29,754 nt of DNA. It comes from Syncephalis plumigaleata. Its lineage: Eukaryota; Zoopagomycota; Zoopagomycetes; Zoopagales; Piptocephalidaceae. The stretch lies in contig JAIXMF010000156.1 of NCBI GenBank assembly GCA_025201365.1, positions 1 through 29,754 of the forward strand. Direction: 5' to 3'. The position numbers and the translations under genes were made by a program. The notes under the pieces are model-generated. The model was given only the letters and a program-made list of their open reading frames with translations, ran no database searches and had not been told where the DNA came from. Shown one piece after another: positions 10,926 to 21,938 of this stretch (within the stretch, counting starts at the first letter, position 1; each line of letters opens with the position of its first letter).

Positions 10926-11548
10926 CTAAGCATTGCTATTAATGTGGCAGAGCAATGTGGTTCATGTAAAGTGTACTGGTATATCAAGTAACGATGAGAA
11001 TGCAAAACGGTTGACGTGATCAATATCCATTATCACCGTAAAAATGCCAACAGACGGAACGCAACAATGTCAAGCGTAATAATAATGATAAATCAGTGTT
11101 AGTCATGCATGCTTCATTGATAGCGATAACTACTATATTCAATTCTATAAGATAAACGATGCAGGTGCGCATATAGGTCGTAATTAAAGCTAGAGCAATT
11201 CAATTTAGCATGTATGCATTAAAATGCGCGTCCATGCAAGTTGATGAGAATTCGTCGATCAGCACTTTGCACATGGCGTGAGGAGCATAATTTATTCACA
11301 CCATATACGAATGACACCTATACAAATATTCTTATGTTCTATTAAAGAGAAGGATTCATTAGTCAACATCTCATGTCAATTGTAGTTGGTACACTAGTGG
11401 CAACCGTTCTCTCTTTTACTGTCACTGTGTTATTGACACCGCTTTCGTCAAAATGTTTCAGCAAGTCTATCAGTATTATTGTTTACATATCGTCTTCATT
11501 TTCAAGCGTCGGTCACTTCAGTAAGGTATTGCTTTATTGTTATAATCA
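10926..11548. other. Spacer between IleRS relic and Gag
   Basis: A possible extra IleRS fragment (minus strand, about 10985-11040) is the only coding-like signal. The rest is AT-rich DNA without recognisable features. I looked for a long terminal repeat 5' of Gag and could not define one. Confidence 0.4.
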
Positions 11549-12369
11549 ATGGTGCAGACTGATCGATCACCTTTATCATCAGTCTCGAAGTTCACAGGAG
11601 AAAATGGGTTTCCTGTGGACCGTTGGTGCAACCTTGTCGAACAAGTATGGAAAATTAGCGATTACAATGAAGCACAGAGAATAGTTTGGCTGCTCAGTGA
11701 TTAGGAGGGTCAGCGGCAGCTTGGCATCAATCCATGCGTGCTAGTCCCAAGGCACCTAAGACCTGGGAACAATTTAGAAAGGATATCCTCGTACGTTATG
11801 GAGGCAATCAGTCAGCTTCCATAGCTCGGTTGCAGTTATCTAGTTTGCAGTGGACGGATAATCTCGACTTAGAAGAACATATTACCAGGTTCATGGTCAT
11901 TCGTAGTCGTATCCCTAACGCAGCAGACGAAGAACTCATTGCGGCATTCCGACAAACACTTCCGGTATATTATTTGACTGAGTCCCTTCGAGCAAATCCT
12001 TGCAGTCTTGATGATACATTCCTCAACACGCGCGCCCTTTATTATTCCCGGCAACATTGCAGAAGTCAAAGAGTATCAAACGAAACAAGAAGGGAAGATA
12101 ATAGCAATGTCACATCTATGGATATTGATGCGTTAGTACAAGCACTAAACAGTTTAGGATTCCAGAATAATCGAAACAATAACAACCACAGGTGTAATAA
12201 CAATAGTAGTAATGCACGACGTTGCTATGCGTGTGACGAACTAGGCCACATTGCGAGAAATTGCTTCCAGAGGAATCGCAACAATACCTACAGCAATAAT
12301 CGTCGTCAGCAACACAGTAACAATAACAATAGCAATCGTCCGCAAAATAGCAATTTAGAAGTAGATTGA
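11549..12369 (+). mobile_element. Ty3-type retrotransposon Gag, frameshifted
   Basis: Remnant of an LTR-retrotransposon capsid gene. A first open segment from ATG 11549 runs through a Gag N-terminal region (KFTGENGFPVDRW, NEAQRIVWLLSD) and hits TAG at 11702-11704. The continuing capsid sequence (AAWHQSMRASPKAPKTWEQF) is in a different frame that stays open to TGA at 12367. This is a net one-base loss at about 11701-11703. The second part carries the retrotransposon capsid core and then a zinc knuckle, CYACDELGHIARNC (CX2CX4HX4C, about 12223-12264). It is followed by an Asn-rich tail with CAA/AAT/AAC codon runs. No reverse transcriptase or integrase follows. The element is therefore a dead fragment; its boundaries are not defined. 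Confidence 0.88.
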
Positions 12370-12492
12370 TCAACATAGAAATGTACATACTAGATGTTAA
12401 TGACGTGAACTCGAGAAACGACACTCATTAGTAATGGCTTTCGATACTTCTACTGATGACTGGTTCGTCGTTACATCTCTACCAATAAGGAT

Positions 12493-12645
12493 TCCACCTG
12501 GTTTGAGCTGGTCCCACTCATTCAGGTACGTGCCACTTTAGCGTTACTTATCGTTTCACCTTTGATAAACGGTATATCAGCGCACACATTATAAGACTCT
12601 GTTGTCTCGACTAATCTCCTTGACAAATCATTTGTAATAAAATAA
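12493..12645 (+). mobile_element. Retropepsin remnant of the same element
   Basis: In one frame the sequence reads PLINGISAHTL, a stop, then DSVVSTNLLDKSFVIK. This matches the start of a retroelement aspartic protease, where the catalytic motif is normally DSG or DTG after a hydrophobic strand. Here the Gly is replaced by Val and the residue before Asp is a TAA stop (about 12588-12590), so it is inactive. Its place 120 bases downstream of Gag fits the usual gag-pol order. Nothing of reverse transcriptase or integrase is seen further on. Confidence 0.65.
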
Positions 12646-13039
12646 TCGTAGGTACTAAACTAGGAAATGAAGTAGAATGTAGCACTATCACTATCAATAA
12701 AGCATTTATTGCTAAATACAGAATAGCGTGCAATCTAAATGGTAATAATGACGGCGCCCTTTGCACATACTAGATATATCCTTTCTCTCTCTTTTGAAAC
12801 GTTGTCATACCTGATTTTATTATAATAAACACTATTATGCAATGCTCAAGTAAAAAGATCATATATAAGAAATAAAATGAAATGAAATGAAATACAAGGA
12901 TATGATCAAGTTGAATTATTGAAGTGGGTGTTTATCGACATACTAAATTTCAAAATGAATTACAATGGGGCATCATCAGTACTTACTTGAATCACCAAAT
13001 GACGATTAACGACGTCATTTTAACAAATAAATAGCGCTC

Positions 13040-13300
13040 GATTCTACAGCTTGCTTAGCTTCGCTTCTTCCTCGCTTCTTCCTATCCACTTCTCTCATTA
13101 CTTCACCTCGCTCCACTGCTTCGCTTCTTCTTCGTCTCTTCGTTCTTCTTCTCTCATTACTTCATTTCGCTTCCTCGCTTTCTTCTTGCTTCTTCCTTGC
13201 TTCTTTACTCTTCTTTCTCCTCATTACTCCTTCTTTTTCTCTTTTCCTCTCATTACTCTTCCTCTTTATTTTTTACTTTCGCCTTCACTTTTCTTTGTTT
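13040..13300 (+). repeat. Polypyrimidine degenerate tandem repeat
   Basis: About 260 bases with a strong C/T bias on the plus strand, built of CTTCGCTTCTTCC-like units. A recurring CTCATTACT core appears four times (near 13094, 13152, 13217 and 13248). The unit spacing is irregular, so this is a decayed satellite-like array rather than a microsatellite. It reads open as Ser/Leu/Phe, but that reflects composition only. Confidence 0.75.
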
Positions 13301-13439
13301 AAACATACACATAGTAGAATAGGTCAGTGCTCTGTAAACTGTTTGCGTGTAGCGTAGCGCTGAGTGTTATAATGAGCGTAGTTGACTCTTTTTCAACTCA
13401 GTGTGATGTCGGTACCTGTAACGGGTGTCGGTCTTCTAC

Positions 13440-13515
13440 GCTACTTGCTTGCGGACATTCATATACTTGTATAATATGAAGCTACTTGCTTGCGGGCATT
13501 CATGTATAATATGAA
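13440..13515 (+). repeat. Imperfect tandem duplication, two copies
   Basis: A unit starting GCTACTTGCTTGCGG and ending ATAATATGAA occurs at 13440-13480 and again at 13481-13515. The second copy lacks about five internal bases and has one G-for-A change. The copies are head to tail without spacer, which suggests replication slippage or unequal exchange. Confidence 0.8.
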
Positions 13516-14152
13516 GGTGCTGCAAAACAATGGTGTATGGAGGTTTAACGATAGGTTTCAAAAGTTTTCCTGGTTCCTAGGGAATAATCTACTGAGCTAT
13601 TGTTTCTACAGGTCATTAAGTTGTAATGTAGCGCGATAGCCTCTCTATTATATGAGTATTATGAGATGTATCGGTTTGCAAATGCTTGAACATGTATCTT
13701 TATTCTATATTGATATGTGTTTGAGATATTTGCCATCATAATATCATTTAGCTATGCTTTGCCATGATATTTGACCATCATGTTGCTACTTCAAGGAGAA
13801 GGGCCTAGCTTACTTGGTATTATGGTGACTGACCTTACTTAATGATATGTTTTTGTGTGTGTTTAATCATTCTTTATTTGCGCTATCCTATTACATTTTA
13901 ATTGTATCTTTTGTTCATATCTCCACTTCCCAATCCCCTCATTTATTATGTTATGTCCCATTAGCACAGATACATTTGTATAAATGTGCTAATACACTGA
14001 TCCCTTTGTATGTGTCTCAGCTGGTATATATTGCGAAAACACTATGTGTGTATGGCCATTGGTAATAAATAACTATATACCTGCCCTCCATAGTGCCTAT
14101 TGCTTGATGCTATTGTAATGCTCATTTGTGAAGCATTATAATGCTAGCTGCG

Positions 14153-14206
14153 CCATGGTTCTATGGCATTGACGGTCAATTAATGATCTCTGCCATAGAT
14201 CCATGG
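14153..14206. repeat. 16-bp inverted repeat, hairpin-forming
   Basis: The arm CCATGGTTCTATGGCA (14153-14168) is repeated inverted at 14191-14206 with a single mismatch, around a 22-base loop. It could be a stem-loop of a small non-autonomous transposon or of an RNA. I see no flanking target-site duplication that would settle this. Confidence 0.65.
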
Positions 14207-14878
14207 TGTATAATATGGTCTCCAGCAATGGATTGATAGTATTCAGCAGCTGTCTGAAAAGACTAGCAAATGGCATTACATTAGTACTCAACAATATAGC
14301 AATATATTGTCGCAAGGCTATCCAGCTGTTTCAACGTAGCATCTGCTTGGCCCTTTTGGCCGAGTATAAATGGATGTGGATATGATGGGGACATAACATA
14401 TTTTATTACATTATTACAATCCATTCATTCATAAGTATTAATTACAGGTAAGTTCATTTATTACAATACACTAACAATATTACAATTAGAATACTCAAAT
14501 GTCAACGATATTGACTGCATTCCATTCTACATTACTCATTCTACTATTCCGACATTTCTATTAGTAATGTAAGCCATTTATTCCATTCTACTACCATTAT
14601 ACACATAGCAATAAAGATAAACTGTCCATTGCTTCATACAATTCATTGTTACATTTGCCATTATCATGCTGTATCAATTTGTATTTCTACAGTGACAATG
14701 GTGTTAACAATTACGCAACGTTATTTATTAATAAACTGCAAAAGATAAATGTTAACTGCGCTAATTGGATGGAAAAACCCTGTATCATTTCTAGTAGTGT
14801 AAACACTCATGGTTTTCCTTTTTCCCTTCCACGATTACTCTGTCATAATTTAACACGATTCTACGTAGACCTAAATTT

Positions 14879-16531
14879 ATGGACAAGAAGGTTAACGCAC
14901 GTAAAAGTACGAATAATACCGGTACGCCTTATTCTAAAAAGAACATGACCGATCAAAAGGATAAGAAGAAAGCTCCAAAACGACGTAAGGTTGCACATGG
15001 TAAGTAAACTGAATTAGCATTGCTCTTCTTTCATATATTTACTTACTTACTTGTCAACACTAGCATGTGTCTATTGTCGTCGCTCACATATGACATGCGA
15101 TGATGGTGAGTTATCTAATAGTTAACAAGTAGAAGCGATAGACTAACAACGGCTTAGGTCGTCCATGTCAACGATGTATCAAGAGAAATATAGGACATTT
15201 ATGTCATGATGAACACAAATCATCTGATTCATCGAATAATTCGAATAATTCACCAGCAAATAATAATAATCGAACGAGTTAGTATAACGACTTGTTAATA
15301 CTAGTATATAAATATTAATGTATTAATATATATATATTCATCATTAGAAGCGACGGGGCGACTCTCCAGCTTCACACCATTGCCAGCTGCACCATTGACC
15401 TTTGCTAGCGAGCATGTAGGCGATGAGTTTACTGTCATCAAGTAGGTTACCATTCACGCTTCGTTGTTACATCATTAATTGTAGCAATGCAGTGATTTCT
15501 TACATAGCCTTGATTCGCATGTCTTTCCTGCATCGTCGTCATCGGCGGTATCGGCATCGGCATCTGCCACATTACCGGTCGAGAACACCACGGATAGATT
15601 CTTCTTGACGGCGGCAGATCCTTCAGATGGTACACAGGAAGAGAAACTGATGCAAGTCATTAATGCTAAATATGAGGCTGGATTTCTTAAACCCTACAAC
15701 TACGTCAATGGATATGCAAGACTTCAAAAGTATATGGAGACACAGTAAGTGGCGTCAATTCTAGATCTCATGGCAAATACTAATCTCTATTCTATTGCGT
15801 ATTTCATTGCTGCTCCAATGATAGCATGTCCGATATAAGTAAACAGCGTATTGTTAATGTGATGGGCACATTCCGACCGGCTTTTCGTAAAGTAGCAAAA
15901 TCACTGACCGATATCGATCTAGTACTTGTAGAAGAGTCGTTTGAACGTTTACTTTTGGTAATGCTACTACTATTGTCTAGGAAGCACATGATATGCTATA
16001 GCATTTATTGACTGATCAATGTTTTGCATTATAGGATTACGATCGTGTATTTAGTTCCATGGGCATACCCGCTTGTTTATGGAGACGTACAGGCGAGATA
16101 TACAAGGCAAACAATGAATTTGCCGATCTAATTCAAATGCCATTACATCAACTACGCGATGGCAATGTTTGCATATATGAAGTAAGTCTATACTACGTGA
16201 CACGTATTACATTAACATTGATACTAATCATTTGCAATGATAACAGTTAATGTCAGAAGATTCAGCGGTTAACTACTGGGAGGTATGTTGTTGATTGACG
16301 AATAGTAACAAATAAGCATTATAGCCATCTAACTACTATTCTACGTAATAGAAATATGGTAATATCGCATTTGATGCAGGTCAAAAGGCGGTACTTACTT
16401 CGTGTGTATTAAAGAACAATCTGGATCCACGTAGTAAATTGGAGATATCTTGTTGTTTCTCATTTACTATTCGACGTGACAAGTATAACATTCCTACACT
16501 AATTGCCGGCAATTTCCTACCTTGCAACTAA
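14879..16531 (+). CDS. Zn2Cys6-PAS transcription factor, ERT1/AcuK type
   Basis: Nuclear regulator of the ERT1/RDS2/AcuK family, known in fungi to activate gluconeogenic genes on non-fermentable carbon. Nine exons, join(14879..14999,15064..15105,15158..15277,15348..15441,15508..15744,15825..15957,16035..16181,16247..16282,16352..16531), give 369 aa. The zinc cluster has C42, C45, C52, C58, C61 and C70 (CX2CX6CX5CX2CX8C), preceded by a Lys/Arg-rich nuclear signal (KKKAPKRRK). An Asn/Ser linker leads to the family block DRFFLTAADPSDG and the YEAGFLKPYNYVNGYARLQK region. The PAS domain (about 200-369) has FRPAFRKVAKSLTDIDLVLVEE, SSMGIPACLWRRTGEIYKAN and NYWEKYGNIAFD. It is shorter than yeast Ert1, mostly in low-complexity linkers. 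The start is the ATG before the basic stretch. It converges with RPC40. Target genes cannot be read from the sequence. Confidence 0.93.
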
Positions 16532-16745
16532 TGGACGATATTTACGTATTTTTCTATATAATTCCATTCTATACTGTTACTTTTCTCTACCATTTCAATA
16601 TACTTTATTTGAAGAATCAATGGATTAGTTAACATGATCGATGTATCATCACTATTTCTTATATGTATATGTATATATATTTATAGTGATGTAGGCAGAC
16701 AAACAAACTACTTGCACTTGCACTAGTAATTGTAGTAATATTTAA

Positions 16746-18336
16746 TTATGCTTCATGTTCGCCACCTTGATTGAGCTGTGCCAATGCCGCTTGTACAATT
16801 TGACATTTACGCATGAGTCGTTTGACAGAGTGCAATACAAGTTCTGGTGGTGTCATGGCACCCGTAGATTCTACATTAACTGTAGATTCATTAACGATTA
16901 GCTTACAATAAACAAGATCATATACATATTTACTTACAAATGAAATGAGTTGGATTATGCATGATTTTAACCTTGTTCTTGAATTCATCATGACGTAATG
17001 CCTCACGATTCATCGTACACAAACGAGCATTGTCCACTTTAGCCTTGCGTACACCTATGCAGCAATAAGAAATAGTAATAAAATACTAGTATGTTAGCCA
17101 TTGGTGCATAAATAAAGGATCAACTATTGTCGAACTTGCCTCGTTCTTTTACAACTTTAATGACACCAGGTACAAAACATTTGGCAAACTTATCGGCATC
17201 TTCATTGGTGATATCCTCCTTGATAAGAATCTCTGGCATTAATCGATAATAAGCGGTAGCTATTGTATAATGCATTAGAGAATGATCATGCTATACATAT
17301 CAATACTATTGTTCAGTATAATATACTTGCCTACAGGTGAGAATTTGGCATGATCACGACCAATTCCTTTTTGACAGTGTAGTTCAGCTTGAATACTCTA
17401 TGATTACTATTAATATGGTTAATATCATATACTATCAAGCACATACCTGTCCTGGTCGTAATTTGGCTATTAAAATTGATTTATACGCAGCACGAATGGG
17501 ATTCTTTTCAAATTGAATCGCTTGATTACCCTTAGGTTCCCATACTAAATCTCTTGAATATACTATTATAATCATTAATGCATTAATTATAATTACATGA
17601 ACTACAACAATGATAGTAATACTAACCGTTGGCATTTACCACTTTGTTCGTTTGTGAATCTATATAACAATCGGCATTCAATTTAAATACAATGGTATTT
17701 AGATCGGTGGCCTCAGCATCTAGAAATATTCATTTAGTATTATAACATGCTTCATTATTAACATCTGCATCAGTATTGACTAACCTCCTTTCCATTGGAA
17801 TTGCGTTGGATCTACTTTAATTGGAATCAATCCCAATCGATGAGCCAACACTTCATCGTGAATGACCGATGTGTTCTGTAGCATGAACACAGTTTCTATG
17901 GCCATTGTTGGAATCTATCACGTATTATCAATGATTAGATTACTAAACTGTATAATCCCTTTAGACAAATGTACAGAGGAATACAACTTACTTCAGCCAT
18001 TAGGATACGTCGAATGGCATTGGTAATGGGTGCTTCCACATTGACCATATCAAATTCCATGGCTCGACATGAAACACGCACAATATTGATGGAGAAGGAC
18101 TAGTACAGAAAGTATTAGTTACAGTCAACGATATTAGTCATTATCGTTCATTGTTGATTACCTTGGCAAAGTTATCAAGGCTCCATGTCTCGTTAGATTC
18201 GTGATGTCGCTATTACGCGTGTATTACTACCGGTCAGATAATAGTCCCTTGTTGCTTTTTGTAATTGTCTACTTACATTATTGACGTGATCACTCTCCAG
18301 TACAATCTTTCCCTCAGTACTACCCACTGGACTCAT
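16746..18336 (-). CDS. RPC40: RNA polymerases I and III subunit AC40 (RPC40)
   Basis: Alpha-like subunit shared by RNA polymerases I and III; with AC19 it forms the heterodimer that seeds core assembly in the nucleus. Ten exons: complement(join(16746..16879,16938..17054,17140..17259,17331..17397,17447..17562,17627..17719,17785..17914,17992..18099,18162..18209,18277..18336)), 330 aa (yeast 335). Family signatures are [27 protein letters not shown] at 96-103, [25 protein letters not shown] and the C-terminal VESTG block. [11 protein letters not shown] and the insertion pattern separate it from RPB3. The N-terminus is shorter than in yeast, so the exact start is less certain than the rest. Introns 7 and 8 begin with GC instead of GT. 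The gene diverges from RIO2 with 242 bp between start codons and converges on the ERT1-like gene. Confidence 0.95.
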
Positions 18337-18578
18337 ATTGACCTAGTATGACGTTGTAGTAGTAATATATAGACGATGAGAAGTTGCAATAGAAAAGCAG
18401 TTCAAAAAGAAATAGAGTAGGATGGAAATCAATAAAAAGATGCAAGTTTTTTTCTTTTTTTTACTGCCATCAATTTCTTCTCGTTCATAGTTTGAGCACA
18501 CACTTGAATGACCGTTACCACCTATAATTATCACCCTATTTGACTATATAGTATTGCAACGGTATAATCACAGTCAGT
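18337..18578. promoter_or_regulatory. Shared RPC40/RIO2 promoter region
   Basis: 242 bp separate the two start codons, so both promoters must lie here or overlap. It contains a T-rich run on the plus strand (18447-18463), a nucleosome-poor type of element in fungi, and no recognisable TATA box at a fixed distance. Both genes serve ribosome synthesis, which makes co-regulation plausible, but no specific factor site is identified. Confidence 0.5.
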
Positions 18579-20234
<1,656 letters not shown>

Positions 20235-20337
20235 ATATCAAGTGATTATGACAATGAATTATGCAAATCATATTAGTATAATAAACACATCTAGCTTATA
20301 GTTATTAGGTAAAAACAATTCCCTTAGTAGGATCTAT

Positions 20338-21491
20338 TTATTTCTTATGCTTCTTGGGAGCTGGTGCATCCTCTTCATCCTCTTCGTCTTCCGTGTCCTC
20401 AATGTCCTCTTCTTCATCAACATCGCTTATGTCATCATCCATATCATCGGATGTAGCAGAGTTGAATAGACTATTATTGCATAGATGCATATAAGTTATA
20501 CTATATATATATACAATTGTAATTACCTAATAGCATCAGGGAAGATGTCATTGGCTATTTGCGCACCCAAGTTCAATGGATCTTCCTCCGAGGCAAACCA
20601 TGTAAAGAAGCCAGGTAGCAAGAGTGTGGTGACATCATCCTCATCAGCATCATCTTCGTCTTTAGTAATGATAAGGTTCTATTGCAATGACATTAGTATT
20701 TATATACATATACATATATACTATACAATAGCTATTTACCTTGCCCTCTTTCCAGTCAATCTCAGCCTTGGTTGTCGTATATCTCTCCTCTTCCAACTTG
20801 AATGATTTGGAGATTTCGGTATTGGTGAAGAATTCGTTTTCAGCAAATGACTATAGTGATAATACACACACACATTAATAAGGGATACCTATATGAAACT
20901 TCTCTTCTATTACTTACAAGAACAATCTTGAAATCTGCTGGATTACTTTCATCACGCTCCACCATTACACCAGTAAGATGAGAGAATGCCTAATGAAATA
21001 CGAGATACATTAGTAATTGATCTACTATAATCATCAATCTACATACCTCCTCGTCACCTGGCATCAATAAACCATCTATATTGAATATATAATTGTTAAT
21101 ATTATATTACAGATGCGCTATAACTAAACAGAGTAAATTACCAATAACGCCAGCGGTTTGCAACTAGATTTATAGTACATCACATATTAATTATATATAT
21201 ATACAATTAAAGTAGTAATAATGCGACTTACAACAATCGACCAGAATCCATCGATTTTGTTAACACACTCGGCGCGTTCCTTGTAGAGTGATGCTTTTTC
21301 AAGCTCGAATTTACCCGTCAACTTGGCCTTCTCGTTCTCTATACGTGTACACGTATGGTTCAATAACTATTCGTATATAATGTGTATACTATGACAGAAT
21401 ACTTACGGAAACGTAGCTCAATCTTGTTAAGCTTCTCCTCAATCTTCTCAGCTTCTGCCAAAGCGTTATCGAATGGATGAGCGTCAGACAT
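20338..21491 (-). CDS. SET/NAP-family histone chaperone
   Basis: Nucleosome assembly protein family member of the SET/TAF-I (Vps75-like) branch, which binds histones in the nucleus and assists acetylation and assembly. Eight exons, complement(join(20338..20470,20527..20678,20740..20850,20918..20989,21047..21075,21142..21163,21232..21338,21407..21491)), give 236 aa. The N-terminal dimerisation helix (about 10-50) carries AEAEKIEEKLNKIELRF. The earmuff domain has IDGFWSIV, ENEFFTNTEISKSF, DWKEGK and LLPGFFTWFAS. The tail is Asp/Glu-rich and ends in a short basic KKHKK. Exons 6 (21047-21075, 29 nt) and 7 numbered from the 3' end (21142-21163, 22 nt) are very short. Its length and lack of an extended N-terminal region favour SET over NAP1. 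It converges with RIO2 (103 bp) and diverges from the RNF220-like gene. Confidence 0.93.
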
Positions 21492-21938
21492 GATAATTGC
21501 AATTATTGAAGGAAAGTCGCTTAAGAATTGGACAGAAAGTACGTTTCACGAGGTGACAATAAGAAATGAAACGAGAAAGAGAACGAGAAGGAAAAAAAGA
21601 GCGAAAGGAAGGAGAGGCAAAAGAAAAACAATCGAATAGCGCTAATTTTGGCAAATAGGACAATTGAACGGTGTTCCTTTTTTTAATTCCTCTTCCTATT
21701 AGGAGTACTCTTTTTACCACTCGTCATCATAGAAAAGAAAAGAGGAAAAAAATTAAAACCACTTTGAACCAGTTCCATTCCATCCAGTATTTCTATAGGG
21801 TGGATGGTGACTGTGTGTGTATACATGATATACGCGTAAGTATGTATCACATATAGGATACACTCTTTTCAATACATATTACCTTTGATTAAACGATATT
21901 ACACTTACAGATAATACACACTGGCAATAACGACTACT
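21492..21938. promoter_or_regulatory. Shared SET/RNF220 promoter region
   Basis: 447 bp between divergent start codons. The half near SET is purine-rich on the plus strand (21560-21625, AGAGAAAG-type), so pyrimidine-rich on the SET coding strand. A second AAAAGAAAAGAGGAAAAA run lies at 21733-21753. No defined factor site is recognised. Confidence 0.45.

Larger units (their letters stand above)
12646..14878. other. Gene-free repeat-rich spacer
   Basis: Over two kilobases without a supportable gene. Contents: a (GAAAT)n run near 12874-12894; a perfect 8-bp inverted repeat AAATGACG/CGTCATTT near 13000-13022; the polypyrimidine tract, tandem duplication and hairpin listed separately; and short Cys/Leu-rich frames at 14203-14385 and 14646-14948 that resemble no family. 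The right end must contain the promoter of the ERT1-like gene. Confidence 0.5.

Noticed and set aside
11373-11684. 103-aa plus-strand frame with a hydrophobic start, possible membrane protein
   Set aside because: It overlaps the Gag frame that starts at 11549, which shows clear family sequence, while this frame shows none.
12774-12786. Another ATATCCTTTC-type string resembling a U12 donor
   Set aside because: It lies in gene-free DNA with no exon before it and no branch motif plus acceptor after it; probably chance.
13051-13302. Ser/Leu/Phe-rich 83-aa frame
   Set aside because: Product of the polypyrimidine repeat alone.
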